Below, piece after piece: positions 1-9,696 of a stretch of 61,691 nucleotides of DNA (its first letter is position 1; every line of letters starts with the position of its first letter). The position numbers and the translations under genes are program-made. The notes beneath the pieces were generated by a model, which saw only the letters and a program-made list of their open reading frames with translations, ran no database searches and was not told where the DNA came from. Source of the stretch: Gammaproteobacteria bacterium (GTDB lineage: Bacteria > Pseudomonadota > Gammaproteobacteria > Granulosicoccales > Granulosicoccaceae); contig JAHQVR010000146.1 of NCBI GenBank assembly GCA_019634245.1, positions 1 to 61,691 on the forward strand, written 5' to 3'.

Positions 1-283
1 ATCTAGGTCCAGCATACCGCTGATTGGCAGAAGGGTCAGCCAAAAGTGACTAAATTACTAAGCCTACTTCAGCAAACACAAAGTCTCTTAATGTTGAGAA
101 CTCAAGTGGATACCAACCGCAGTGATAGTAACCGCGAGGGCCAAATTACACGAATTTGGGGAAAGTCAAGAGAGCGAAGAAGTGGCACTATCTGCCTGTC
201 GGGTATCTAAACGACTATCGGTACGCCGTATTTAGAATAAGAAAAGGCATGACACCAACGCTGGCTGCACAACTAATCGACTT
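1..283. other. Window edge without a supported gene
   Basis: No gene can be supported here. A TTG-started frame at 156-374 runs into the 3' end of the GGDEF/EAL gene on the other strand; it has no clear ribosome site and I recognise no family. No tRNA-like cloverleaf or strong terminator is visible. The stretch probably holds the spacer downstream of the minus-strand operon that ends at 284. Confidence 0.4.
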
Positions 284-2482
284 TTATAAACCAGAGGCTT
301 TTTTAAGGGGCAATTGCCGATCGGCCAACCAAGATTCAAAATCTTCCACGGTTAGAGCTGGACTCGCCAAGTAGCCTTGGAATTCGTCACACCCCTGCTC
401 TTGCAACCAGGTGAACTGTGCTTCGGTTTCTACGCCTTCTGCCACTACCGACAGATTCAGATTATGGGCAAGCGTAATTATAGCTGTCACGATGGCCGCA
501 TCCCCAGAGTCATCAGGCAAGTCTTTGACAAAGGAATGGTCAATCTTTAGCTTATCTACGGGCAAGCGTTTCAGATAACTCAATGACGAAAAGCCAGTAC
601 CAAAATCATCTACCGACACCTGAACCCCAAGGCTCTTAATATCGTTCAGAACGTTAATGCCCTTTTCTATGTCATTGAGAAACAAACTCTCGGTGAGTTC
701 TACTTCTAATAACTCAGGGTCTAGTCCACTGGTTTTTAGCGCTGTATCGATACTCTCGGTAATTGAACCCCTATCAAACTGTATGGGTGAACAATTAATG
801 GCGATCGGCGTGACTAACACGCCTTCATTCACCCAACATTGCATGCATTCGCAGGCTTTTTTCATTACCCAGGAGCCGAGTTTGACAATTAAACCCGTCT
901 CTTCTGCCAAAGGAATAAATTCGGACGGGTGTATTTCTCCACGTGTTGGGTGGTTCCAACGAGTCAGTGCCTCAACCCCGACAATCTCGCCAGTAATCAT
1001 CGACACTTTGGGTTGGAACACCAATGTCAGTTGATCTTGATCTAAGGCCTGTTTTAAATCACTTTCGAGCGCAAAGCGTGTGAGTACTTTTTCGTGGATG
1101 GATTTTGAATAAAACTGATAACCATCCTTGCCGTTTTCCTTGGCGTGATACATAGCGATATCCGCGTGCTTCATCAACGTCTCGCTATCTGTACCGTCTG
1201 TCGGATACACGCTAATACCAATGGTGGTAGTAATAGAGACTTCGGTTCCGGCTATGGTGTAAGGTGCGCGTACGGCTTCGGCTATTCGGGCTGCCACGTT
1301 CGCTGCATCCTCATAATTGCAGGTACGACCGAGCAAGACGACGAACTCATCGCCACCCAAGCGCGCCACGATATCCAGGGGGCTTTCCCCTGGGGTTTCG
1401 ACATAGCTGCGCTGGTCGGGGTTATTGTGCCGCAATACAGCCAACAGTCGCTCGGAGACATGCTTGAGCAAATCATCGCCAGCATCGTGCCCCAAAGTGT
1501 CGTTCACTTGCTTGAATCGATCAAGATCAAGAAACAACACAGCAAAGTTGGTATCCAAATTTCTGGAGTTCAACAACGCATTTCTTAGGCGCTCATTAAA
1601 TTGGGCTCTGTTGGGTAAGCCTGTAACAATGTCGAAATAGGCTAAATCATGTATTTGTTTTTGAGCGTTAGTGCGTTCCGTGACATCTTGAATAGTTCCA
1701 AGCAGCTGAATACTGTCATCGGTTTCGTCTTGAATACTTTCCGCTTCAAATCGAACCACGCGTTTCATGTTCGACACCGTACACGCGACATTAACTTCAA
1801 TCTGCAATAGACTATTCTCGGCGATGCAGGTGGCGATTGCCGAACGTAATCGAGCTTTCTCCAGGTTCTCAAGATAATTGTAGATAGTGTCCCAACTGCC
1901 TCTGTCTACATCCAAATCAAGCCCAAAAATTCTGGAAAACCCTCGTGACCAGCTCAATTCGCTGTCCGAACTATTCCATTCCCAATGCCCCAGTCGAGCA
2001 ATCCGCTGAGCGTTGTCCAGTTTCAATTGACTGACACGCAGCGCATCAGCGGTGTTCTTTGTTCTGAGCATATATTGCAACCTATGCGGCAGAACGAAAT
2101 AGTTGATGGGCTTGGTGAGAAAGTCGGTCGCTCCACCCTCGTAGGCCCGGGTGATGGAATCCAGATCATCCAAGCCAGTGATCATTAGAATCGGTGTGAA
2201 TTGCCCCATCGCCGATTGCCGAATGTGGCTGATCGCCTCAAAACCGTCCATCTCCGGCATGATGGCATCCATGATGATCAGATCCGGCTGTATTTCTTCA
2301 AACAAATCACAAGCTTCTGCGCCATTGCCTGCGTGAAACACATCAAACCCGGCATCATTGAGCGCGCCTTCGGCCATTAATAAGCTAGCCATGTCATCAT
2401 CGGCGTGCAACACCACTGGCCGCTCGCGCTTAAAAGCGCTGGTCAACGACATGATCTTGGCTTGTGTAGCCAGTGTCGTCAT
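284..2482 (-). CDS. REC-PAS-GGDEF-EAL response regulator (cyclic-di-GMP)
   Basis: Response regulator that should make and/or break cyclic-di-GMP. The receiver domain (about 20-140) has the acidic cluster ADDD, the phosphoacceptor D72 in MDAIMPEMDG and K124 in the LTKP motif. A PAS-like segment (about 160-270) contains GHWEW. The GGDEF domain has an intact GGDEF at 376-380, but the inhibitory RxxD site upstream reads SPLD, so product inhibition is probably lost. The EAL domain (about 470-725) keeps EALTRW at 504-509, INCSP, ELTES, VDDFGTG, KIDHSFV, EGVE and the late Q-G-Y, so it looks active as a phosphodiesterase. The start ATG overlaps the Hpt gene stop by four bases (ATGA), which suggests coupled translation and a shared phosphorelay. 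Domain calls are firm; the net enzyme direction cannot be told. Confidence 0.93.
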   Translation of the reverse strand: MTTLATQAKIMSLTSAFKRERPVVLHADDDMASLLMAEGALNDAGFDVFHAGNGAEACDLFEEIQPDLIIMDAIMPEMDGFEAISHIRQSAMGQFTPILMITGLDDLDSITRAYEGGATDFLTKPINYFVLPHRLQYMLRTKNTADALRVSQLKLDNAQRIARLGHWEWNSSDSELSWSRGFSRIFGLDLDVDRGSWDTIYNYLENLEKARLRSAIATCIAENSLLQIEVNVACTVSNMKRVVRFEAESIQDETDDSIQLLGTIQDVTERTNAQKQIHDLAYFDIVTGLPNRAQFNERLRNALLNSRNLDTNFAVLFLDLDRFKQVNDTLGHDAGDDLLKHVSERLLAVLRHNNPDQRSYVETPGESPLDIVARLGGDEFVVLLGRTCNYEDAANVAARIAEAVRAPYTIAGTEVSITTTIGISVYPTDGTDSETLMKHADIAMYHAKENGKDGYQFYSKSIHEKVLTRFALESDLKQALDQDQLTLVFQPKVSMITGEIVGVEALTRWNHPTRGEIHPSEFIPLAEETGLIVKLGSWVMKKACECMQCWVNEGVLVTPIAINCSPIQFDRGSITESIDTALKTSGLDPELLEVELTESLFLNDIEKGINVLNDIKSLGVQVSVDDFGTGFSSLSYLKRLPVDKLKIDHSFVKDLPDDSGDAAIVTAIITLAHNLNLSVVAEGVETEAQFTWLQEQGCDEFQGYLASPALTVEDFESWLADRQLPLKKASGL

Positions 2483-2841
2483 GCAGCTTGATCCTGCTGG
2501 TAGGCCTGCAATGCTTTAACCGCTAATTGATGTAACTCGATCAAATCCTCTTCCAACTGCTGGCATTGCGATAAATCACCACTTCGTGCTGCAGCTTCCA
2601 GCTCCTTACACCGTTGCGATAGCAACATCGCACCCACATTCGCGCTACTGGATTTGAGTGAATGGGAGCCGAAGCGAATCTTCTCGATGTCTTGTTCAGC
2701 TAGACCTGTTTGTATTTGCAACAAAGACTTGGGTGATTCGGATTCGAACAGCCCTAACACCCGCTTGAGTAAATCTGGTTTACCCGGGCGCTGCAGAGCA
2801 GTAATCGCCTGCAATGCTTGAGTGTCAAGATGGTCGTTCAT
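2479..2841 (-). CDS. Hpt-domain histidine phosphotransfer protein
   Basis: A 120-residue single-domain phosphotransfer protein. The Hpt signature GSHSLKSSSANVGA places the phosphorylatable histidine at about residue 60, within an all-helical sequence of normal Hpt length. Known family role: it relays phosphate between a hybrid kinase and a receiver domain. The obvious partner is the receiver of the REC-PAS-GGDEF-EAL protein, whose start overlaps this stop by four bases. I chose the ATG at 2841, which overlaps the preceding gene's TGA as TGATG, over a TTG one codon earlier. No histidine kinase lies in the window, so the donor is encoded elsewhere. Confidence 0.9.
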   Translation of the reverse strand: MNDHLDTQALQAITALQRPGKPDLLKRVLGLFESESPKSLLQIQTGLAEQDIEKIRFGSHSLKSSSANVGAMLLSQRCKELEAAARSGDLSQCQQLEEDLIELHQLAVKALQAYQQDQAA

Positions 2842-3170
2842 CAACCCTGCACCTTTGGGTCAGAGTTCGCATCCAATCTCGCTAGGTCGGCTAGATCTTT
2901 TTCCAAGTCAATTTCGAGCCGGCACAGTGAGCGCTGTAGTTCCTGTAATTCGGAATATGAATCATCTAAAGAAGACAATGGCGCAAAACTGAATTTTGGC
3001 GGTTCCACAATTTCAGTTCGCTGAAAACTCAAATGTAAGAGTGCAACGCTCGCTAGCGCTAGAGTCAACGAGCCAAGATTATGGCCTTGTAGCCATAGCG
3101 CGTAAGTTGCCAAGGATAAAATGGCAATGGTCCCATACATTAAAGGCTTGTTAACGTTAGTTCGGCTCAT
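2841..3170 (-). CDS. Small membrane protein with C-terminal coiled coil
   Basis: A protein of about 109 residues that I do not recognise. It has two probable membrane helices close together (around 10-30 and 33-50 of the ATG form) and a charged, heptad-like cytoplasmic tail rich in Leu, Glu and Asp (around 70-100). The ATG at 3170 is preferred over a TTG at 3182; neither has a strong ribosome site. It is the first gene of an operon with the Hpt and REC-GGDEF-EAL genes, its TGA overlapping the Hpt ATG. The arrangement suggests a membrane anchor or sensor partner for the phosphorelay, which is inference only. Confidence 0.7.
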   Translation of the reverse strand: MSRTNVNKPLMYGTIAILSLATYALWLQGHNLGSLTLALASVALLHLSFQRTEIVEPPKFSFAPLSSLDDSYSELQELQRSLCRLEIDLEKDLADLARLDANSDPKVQG

Positions 3171-3372
3171 ACGTTGCTTCAATCCGGCCGTGTGATTTCC
3201 ATCACATCAGGGTGCTTCCGGGCACGCGTAAGCGCGCCTGGGCCATACCGTTTTATCGACCAGATAAGAGCAATGCTTTACGAGCAAATAATTTGTCTGT
3301 AAGTGGAATTTTACAAATTGCGGTATGACACCAAAAGCGATGTCGCAGCGACCCGAAATTGTGGCAACTGGA

Positions 3373-4596
3373 TCACACTATGCCGTCAGTTTGGTAGCGC
3401 TCAAGGTCCGAATTGGTTGAATTTAACCAAGCCTTCAATACCTCTTCGGTATGCTCTCCCACCGCAGGACCACCTCGCTCAGTACTCCCCGGCGTGCGTT
3501 GTAACCTTGGATAGACAGCCGGAATTTGGCGCGAATCACCTTCAACTTGAATCGTTTCAAAAGCAGAGCGCGCCATAAAATGTGGATCGCTAGCGATATC
3601 GGCAATCGAATTGATCGGGCCGGCTGGCACCTGATGGTCAGCGAGCTTTTGTAATATGACCTGACTGGAATAACGCATGGTCCAGCTTTGCAGAGCTGCA
3701 TCGATACGCTCCTCATGCGCCACTCGCCCAACGTTGTCCGCTAACTCAGGATCTTCAGCTAAGTCTTCCCGCTCAGCGCATATCATCAGTCGTTTGAAAA
3801 TCGAATCGCCATTACCGCCAATGACAACAAATTTCTTATCAGCACAACGGTAGGTGTTGGTTGGCACGATACCGGTAAGCGTTGACCCCGATGGTTCGCG
3901 GACAATTCCAGCACCACTGTACTCCGGCAGCACACCTTCCATCATGTTGAATATAGATTCCACGATCGATACATCAACCACCTGTCCACCACCGGTGGGT
4001 GTTGTGGTTGAATCAGAGGAAAGACGTTGCCGGGCCTGCAGCGCCAGCAACGTACCAATAACGGCATGCATGCCTGCTAAGGTGTCACCCAAGCTCAGGT
4101 TGGGCCGCACGGGCGTTTCACCTGGGTAACCATTCAGATAACGAAACCCAGCGACACCTTCACAGGCAGAGGCAAATCCCAGTCGATCAGAATAAGGACC
4201 TGACTGACCGTACCCAGAGACACGGGTATAAATCAAATCTGGATTGGATGTTTCGAAGGTGTCCGGCCCTAAGCCCCATTGCTCCATCTTGCCAGGTCTG
4301 AAATTTTCCACCAGCACATCGGCTTTTTCGATCAACCGCTGCGCTAACTGTTGCCCCTGAGGCTCGTTCAAATTCAGAGAAAGGGATTTCTTATTTCGCG
4401 CTATGCTGTGCCACCAATAGGAGGTGCCAGAACTATCTAGCGTGCGCCAGGTACGCAGTGGATCACCCCGCCCAGGTGGTTCAACTTTGACAACCTCAGC
4501 GCCAAAGTACCCGAGCACTTGACCCGCAAACGGACCGGCAATTAATTGCCCCATTTCCAGAACACGAATTCCCGACAGAGGTTTCATGACAGTCAT
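3373..4596 (-). CDS. CaiB/BaiF family (class III) CoA-transferase
   Basis: A 407-residue class III CoA-transferase, which moves CoA between carboxylic acids through an aspartyl-CoA thioester. The N-terminal motif LSGIRVLEMGQLIAGPFAG, the segment VLVENFRPG and the catalytic aspartate D171 in LSLGDTLAGMHA are all present at normal family length. The ATG at 4596 has an AAGG site about eight bases upstream. It stands alone, divergent from the S41 lipoprotein gene. The substrate cannot be read from sequence; carnitine, oxalate, dicarboxylate and racemase-type members share these motifs. The nearby beta-oxidation genes make an acyl or dicarboxylate substrate plausible. Confidence 0.9.
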   Translation of the reverse strand: MTVMKPLSGIRVLEMGQLIAGPFAGQVLGYFGAEVVKVEPPGRGDPLRTWRTLDSSGTSYWWHSIARNKKSLSLNLNEPQGQQLAQRLIEKADVLVENFRPGKMEQWGLGPDTFETSNPDLIYTRVSGYGQSGPYSDRLGFASACEGVAGFRYLNGYPGETPVRPNLSLGDTLAGMHAVIGTLLALQARQRLSSDSTTTPTGGGQVVDVSIVESIFNMMEGVLPEYSGAGIVREPSGSTLTGIVPTNTYRCADKKFVVIGGNGDSIFKRLMICAEREDLAEDPELADNVGRVAHEERIDAALQSWTMRYSSQVILQKLADHQVPAGPINSIADIASDPHFMARSAFETIQVEGDSRQIPAVYPRLQRTPGSTERGGPAVGEHTEEVLKAWLNSTNSDLERYQTDGIV

Positions 4597-4828
4597 AGCA
4601 AGCCTTAGATCAAAGCAGTGTCACCGATCTTAACTCTCCGAGCCAGAATTCATGAAATTTATCAGCAAGCCAAACCCTAGCCGAGCAAATGGGGAATTTC
4701 CTGTCTAAAAACCGTCGCACGTGCGTAGTAAACGTTAAGAGATACACACAATTTACTCATTCGACCGCGCTTGGGGTGTCTTAGTGAGTAGAATTCGATT
4801 AACCCTGTCCCCTCTCAAGGAACCAAGG
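4597..4828. promoter_or_regulatory. Divergent promoter region, CoA-transferase / S41 lipoprotein
   Basis: About 230 bases separate two divergent genes and must carry both promoters. A TAGAAT hexamer at 4789-4794 could be a -10 element for the lipoprotein gene, but no good -35 lies at the right distance. If it is used, the longer GTG reading frame from 4784 could not be translated, in line with the ATG start at 4829. Confidence 0.35.
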
Positions 4829-6355
4829 ATGATGTATTTTCGTTACCTGCTTATTGCTGTTCTGACCTACTCAATCATCGGCTGCAATTCCGGCAATAAC
4901 GGTGGCGACGGCGGCACCAACCCTGAGAGCAATACCAGCGTTGGCAACACGGGGTCCGGCACCACCGATTCGCAAGGTACCGAGGGCAGCAGCGATGGTG
5001 CCGATACGGGTGGCGACTCAACAGGTACTGATGGCGATAGCTCAGATGCGGGTGGGGATACAACCGATACAGGCAGCGACGGCTCAGACACCGGCGGCAC
5101 GACCACCGATGGTGGCGGTACTGATAGCGATGGTTCCACCGATGCCGGCGAGGAAGAATGCTCCGTAGCCGACTTGAATCAATGGGTCGATGATGCCATG
5201 CGCGACTACTACCTCTATTACAACCTGGTTCCGCAGGTAGACCTAGCTGCCTATGAATCTCCAGAGCAACTGATCACCGACTTACGAGTCAGCCCAGATC
5301 GATTCAGCAACGTCACCGACAGCGCCCAGCAAGAACAACTTTTCGAAGAAGGTATCACCTTCGGATTTGGATTTCGGCTCGTTAGAGATTCTCTCGGGGC
5401 CGTACGAACTGCTGCTGTCTATAAGGAATCTCCAGCGGAGCTAGCCGGTTTACAACGAGGTGACGTCGTAATGGCTGTCAATGGCACACCGATTGAGGAA
5501 ATGACTAACCAACTTTGGAGTGAGTATCTCGGCACGGGCACAGACATAGTCTCACCGACTTTTACCGTTAACAAAGCCACCGGCGAGACGCAGGACATAT
5601 CTGTTACCAGTGGGGAGTATCGTCTCTACACTGTCCAAAGTGCTAACGTAGCCACCCTGAACGAAACCCAACAACGCGTAGGTTACATCAACTTTTTGAG
5701 TTATTTGGGCACTGCGCAGTCTGAGCTCAACAATGTCATGGCTTGGTTGCGGGACAATGAAGCCGATGAACTGATTCTGGATCTACGCTTCAACGGCGGT
5801 GGGTTTACCTCCATTGCCCGTCAATTAGGCTCACAGGTTGCGGGTGAAGTGGTGTTCGATGAAATCTCCGAGCGACTTTCATTTAATGATCGCTACGCAG
5901 AATTCAACTACACGCGAAGTTTCGAACCAAACGACATCACGCTCGACCTAAATCGTTTGTATGTGATCACGTCCGGCAGAACAGCATCCTCCTCAGAGCT
6001 CACCATCAATGCATTACGGCCGTACATCGATGTCTACACCATTGGTGGACTGACCGTGGGCAAACCGTTCGTGTCGCGGGGTCGAGACCGGTGCGGCAAG
6101 CGCATGCATGCCATGGAATTGATTTCAACTAATGCCGATGGTGCATCAGTAATCAACGGCATTGCACCCGATTGTGAGGTGTTCGATACCTATCAAGGAG
6201 ATCAAGGCTCATTGGACGACAATATGTACAGCGCCGCGCTGAATTATCTCTACAGCGGCAACTGTGCTGCGCAACCCGCTGCAGCACAGGCACGCAGCCG
6301 ACCCGTGTTTGAAACTAGCGATGAACTGGGCTTCGGGTCTATAGACGATCGTTAA
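4829..6355 (+). CDS. S41-family (C-terminal processing type) protease lipoprotein
   Basis: A secreted lipoprotein with a PDZ-S41 serine protease core. The signal peptide ends in the lipobox SIIGC, so the mature protein starts at a lipidated cysteine about 20 residues in. A low-complexity linker of roughly 85 residues made almost only of Gly, Ser, Thr and Asp follows. A PDZ-like segment (PAELAGLQRGDVVMAVNG) and the S41 core come next: LILDLRFNGGGF, the catalytic serine in SGRTASSSEL and the likely general-base lysine in GGLTVGKPF. Pairs of cysteines in the C-terminal part may form disulfides. ATG 4829 is chosen because AAGGA lies eight bases upstream and it gives a normal lipoprotein signal; a GTG 15 codons earlier does not. 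The substrate is unknown. Confidence 0.88.
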   Translation: MMYFRYLLIAVLTYSIIGCNSGNNGGDGGTNPESNTSVGNTGSGTTDSQGTEGSSDGADTGGDSTGTDGDSSDAGGDTTDTGSDGSDTGGTTTDGGGTDSDGSTDAGEEECSVADLNQWVDDAMRDYYLYYNLVPQVDLAAYESPEQLITDLRVSPDRFSNVTDSAQQEQLFEEGITFGFGFRLVRDSLGAVRTAAVYKESPAELAGLQRGDVVMAVNGTPIEEMTNQLWSEYLGTGTDIVSPTFTVNKATGETQDISVTSGEYRLYTVQSANVATLNETQQRVGYINFLSYLGTAQSELNNVMAWLRDNEADELILDLRFNGGGFTSIARQLGSQVAGEVVFDEISERLSFNDRYAEFNYTRSFEPNDITLDLNRLYVITSGRTASSSELTINALRPYIDVYTIGGLTVGKPFVSRGRDRCGKRMHAMELISTNADGASVINGIAPDCEVFDTYQGDQGSLDDNMYSAALNYLYSGNCAAQPAAAQARSRPVFETSDELGFGSIDDR

Positions 6356-6471
6356 GCGCGATCTCAGCGGTTCAAAACCTATAAGTTATCGACAAATACA
6401 GTCATCCTGGAATACTGAATACGAACTATTACAGGCGAAGTTGACTGCGGCCACTATTCGCAACTAGCCCT

Positions 6472-7569
6472 TTAACCGATCTCATACCGAGCGTTGTACA
6501 GCCTGTTCAGTAGTTTTGAAACAGCACCCTCAGCGGCCATCTGCAATCCAAAGGAGAACCGCTCGGACAGCGGTTTGCGTTCTTTGTACTTAACTTCAAG
6601 CACATCATGCTCATCACAGAGACCCATCAGATATTCATCGCTCGTGCTAATGCCATCGATGAGTTTGCGCTCCAGCGCATCTTGACCAAACCAGACTTCG
6701 CCGGTCGCCACCGATTCGATGTCCAGGTCGTTTCGGTGATCGCTGACGTGAGATTTGAACAATTCGTGAATATTTTCCATGTCTTCGGCAAATTTTTCTC
6801 GCCCTTCCGGAGTATTTTCGCCAAAGACGGTTAACGTTCTTTTGTATTTGCCCGCCGTGATCAACTCAAAATCAACATCGTGCTTTTTAAGTAGCCGATG
6901 CACATTGGGAATCTGGGCCACCACGCCAATGGATCCGATCATGGCAAAAGGCGCTGCGAGAACCTTATCCGCCACACAGGCCATCATATACCCGCCACTA
7001 GCCGCCACTTTATCTACACAAACAGTTAACGGTATGTTTTTATCCACCACACGTTTGAGTTGGGAAGCACCGAGACCGTAGGAGGTCACCATCCCTCCAC
7101 CACTTTCCAATTTCACCACCACTTCATCGGTTTCGGTAGCAGTGGTTAGCACGGCGGAAACTTCTTCGCGCAGTTTATCCACGTCACTGGCGCGAATATC
7201 GCCATCGAAGTTCATGACAAACACGCGTTTGTCTCTAGACACCTCCGTGCTGTTGTTCTCTTTTTCTTTTTTCTCTTTTCGCGCTTTCTTGGCCTCAGCC
7301 TTATTTTTTTTACGCTCCAGTTTTTCAGCGGCTTTTTTCTCTTTTAGGGCCTCTTTATGTTGCCCTATATCCAGCGATGAGAATGTTAAGGCCTCCTTCA
7401 TCGAGTCGACATGCTCATTGATCTTGCGAATTTCAATGTGTCCTGTTGCCTGAGATTTGCGCGAGCGCATACTCAGCATCGTGATGGCAAAAACCACAAT
7501 AATAATGGCCAGCACAGCCGTGAGCGTTTTGAGCAGAAAAAGGCCATAGTTAGAAAAGAATTCAGCCAC
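6472..7569 (-). CDS. sohB: SohB inner-membrane serine protease (S49)
   Basis: A 365-residue S49 peptidase of the SohB type. An N-terminal membrane helix (about 8-32) is followed by a very Lys/Glu-rich linker (about 72-105), as in enterobacterial SohB, and then the SppA-like protease domain. The catalytic serine is S191 in KVAASGGYMMACVADKV, and the paired lysine is K243 in TAGKYKRTLTVFGENT. It would act on membrane or periplasmic substrates. The start is GTG with a strong AGGAGAT site in front. It lies nine bases after rlmL on the same strand, so the two are probably cotranscribed. Confidence 0.95.
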   Translation of the reverse strand: MAEFFSNYGLFLLKTLTAVLAIIIVVFAITMLSMRSRKSQATGHIEIRKINEHVDSMKEALTFSSLDIGQHKEALKEKKAAEKLERKKNKAEAKKARKEKKEKENNSTEVSRDKRVFVMNFDGDIRASDVDKLREEVSAVLTTATETDEVVVKLESGGGMVTSYGLGASQLKRVVDKNIPLTVCVDKVAASGGYMMACVADKVLAAPFAMIGSIGVVAQIPNVHRLLKKHDVDFELITAGKYKRTLTVFGENTPEGREKFAEDMENIHELFKSHVSDHRNDLDIESVATGEVWFGQDALERKLIDGISTSDEYLMGLCDEHDVLEVKYKERKPLSERFSFGLQMAAEGAVSKLLNRLYNARYEIG

Positions 7570-7578
7570 AAATATCTC

Positions 7579-9696
7579 CTAGCGATGCCGGATGAACCAG
7601 CATTTATGTATACGTTGGTTTCGTTCAAAGTCTTTGTCAATCGACCACCTTGATCGATCTTCAATCTGTACCCGGTGCTCTAATCCAGCAACATCGAGCT
7701 TAAAGCGTCGGTAGTTCGTTGAGAAAATTAACACGCCGTCGCTCGCCAGACAGTCCATACAAGCCAGCAGGCAACTCACATGATCTGTCTGCACATCCCA
7801 ATCTCGTTCCAAAGCACTAGAGTTTGAAAATGTAGGTGGATCGAGCAATATCAAGTCAAACACTGGTTCATTGGCCTGCGAATTTAACCATGTCATAACA
7901 TCAGTACGAATGATCTGATGGGAGGCAGAATCAAACCCATTCAAATTGAAATTTCTCTGCGACCACTCACAATAGTTTTTGGACAAATCCACCGACACTG
8001 TGCTGGTGGCCCCGCCCGCAATAGCCGCCACTGTCACACTGGATGTGTATGAAAATAGATTTAAAAATCGTTTGTTTTTTGCCTGATCACCAACGTAACG
8101 CCGCACCTTGCGATGATCGAGAAACAACCCTGTGTCAAGATAGTCGCTAAAATTCAAACTCAATGAGTAGCCGAATTCATTCAGCACACCTACCGACCTT
8201 TCCTCTCCAGTTTTCTCATACTGATCTAACCCAGATTGCTTTTCGCGCAATTTGACATGAATTTGCTGTTTGGACACGTCCAGCAATTGGGGCAAAGCGT
8301 TCAACAAAATACCGAGACGTTGTTCAGCCATGGCAGCGTTTACAGACTCAGGTGCCTGATACTCCTGCACAACCACACACCGTTGCTCACACTCATATAT
8401 ATCGATCGCCACCGCGAATTCTGGTAAGTCTGCATCGTACAGACGATACGCTTGCACCTTTGTTTGTTTTAAAAATGGTTTAAGCTTTCGCTGATTTTTT
8501 GCTAGTCGGTTAACAAAGGCATCGATGTCAATCTCTTGTGAACGAATCTTAGGCACCAGCCCAGAGGCCAACACACAGGGTATGGCGCCATTTTTGAACT
8601 CTTTGCGGTCCTTTAACGGCAACCGGCTGTGCTTAAGCAGTTTTAAATCACTGACGATCAATGCAGCTGTCCAGCCTGCATAAGCGCGACTGATACTTTT
8701 ACCGAGTTCTTCGTAGAAGGTCTCGCCTGCCTGCAAGCGTTCCCCATAGGGAGGGTTAGATAACAACAGATGCTTTTTATCGCTGTCAGCGGTGTTAACT
8801 GGTACAAGTTTATGAACATCTTGAACCTTGAACTGGACCAGCTGATCCACACCGGCCACTCGTGCATTGTCTGCCGCATACTCAATGGCGCGGCGATCAG
8901 AGTCGTAACCTTGCATCAGGTTGTCAACATCGATGACCGCCGCCAGAGCTTCTGATTCAACCTCGGACCAAAGTGCAGCGTCGTGCTGTAACCACCCCTG
9001 AAAACCAAAATAATCGCGGGATAACCCCGGAGCGCGCTGCGAGGCCATCAACGCAGCTTCGATAAGCAACGTTCCTGATCCACACATTGGGTCGACAAAT
9101 CGAGCACCGCGCGAGGCTCTTTGGGGCCATTCCAATGACAACAACAACGCTGCAGCCAGGTTCTCTTTAAGCGGTGCACGTCCCTGTTGTTGCCGATAGC
9201 CGCGACGATGCAGGCTAGTACCGGATAGGTCTATCGCAATACGGGCGGTATCGCGAAAAATGTATATATTGATGCGCACGTTCGGCCGATCGCGCTCAAC
9301 CGACGGACGCACACCCGATTTTTCTCGAAATTGATCGACGATAGCATCTTTGACCGTTAGGGCCGCATACTGTGAATGAGTGATCACTGAATTGGCGACG
9401 AAACCATCAACGGCCAGAGTATCGTGGGCCTGCAAGTGTTCCGACCAATCCACTTGCTGGATCAAAGCATACAGGCTCTCAGGTGAATCTACCGGGCCTT
9501 GATGAACCGGCATTAAGACTCGATTCGCGACTCTAGAATGCATACAGGCCCTGTAGGCACCTGCTAATGTACCTTCACACCGCACTCCAGCCCCCTGAAC
9601 TCGAATTCGCTCAAGCGGCAGCTGTTTTAGCTCCTCCGCAAGCAACGATTCAAGGCCAGTGGCGCAGGTTATGTAGAAGCTGTATTCAGTGCCCAT
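7579..9696 (-). CDS. rlmL: Bifunctional 23S rRNA methyltransferase RlmKL
   Basis: A fused rRNA methyltransferase of 705 residues, close to the roughly 700 of enteric RlmKL. The N-terminal half has a THUMP domain and the m2G2445 methyltransferase module, with DPMCGSGTLLIEA as the SAM site and LLSNPPYGERL as the catalytic NPPY. The C-terminal half is the RlmK module for m7G2069, with RFLNLFSYTSSVTVAAIAGG and LILLDPPTFSNS. Both modules look intact. The ATG is followed by the conserved ITCATGLESLLAEEL. It is divergent from the beta-CASP gene and upstream of sohB. Confidence 0.96.
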   Translation of the reverse strand: MGTEYSFYITCATGLESLLAEELKQLPLERIRVQGAGVRCEGTLAGAYRACMHSRVANRVLMPVHQGPVDSPESLYALIQQVDWSEHLQAHDTLAVDGFVANSVITHSQYAALTVKDAIVDQFREKSGVRPSVERDRPNVRINIYIFRDTARIAIDLSGTSLHRRGYRQQQGRAPLKENLAAALLLSLEWPQRASRGARFVDPMCGSGTLLIEAALMASQRAPGLSRDYFGFQGWLQHDAALWSEVESEALAAVIDVDNLMQGYDSDRRAIEYAADNARVAGVDQLVQFKVQDVHKLVPVNTADSDKKHLLLSNPPYGERLQAGETFYEELGKSISRAYAGWTAALIVSDLKLLKHSRLPLKDRKEFKNGAIPCVLASGLVPKIRSQEIDIDAFVNRLAKNQRKLKPFLKQTKVQAYRLYDADLPEFAVAIDIYECEQRCVVVQEYQAPESVNAAMAEQRLGILLNALPQLLDVSKQQIHVKLREKQSGLDQYEKTGEERSVGVLNEFGYSLSLNFSDYLDTGLFLDHRKVRRYVGDQAKNKRFLNLFSYTSSVTVAAIAGGATSTVSVDLSKNYCEWSQRNFNLNGFDSASHQIIRTDVMTWLNSQANEPVFDLILLDPPTFSNSSALERDWDVQTDHVSCLLACMDCLASDGVLIFSTNYRRFKLDVAGLEHRVQIEDRSRWSIDKDFERNQRIHKCWFIRHR

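Noticed and set aside
156..374. A 72-codon TTG frame at the window start
   Set aside because: It overlaps the 3' end of the GGDEF/EAL gene for about 90 bases, has no clear ribosome site and matches no family I know.
4867..5139. A Pro/Ser-rich 90-codon frame on the minus strand
   Set aside because: It is the mirror of the low-complexity Gly/Ser/Asp linker of the S41 protease gene; the repeat composition keeps the antisense frame open.
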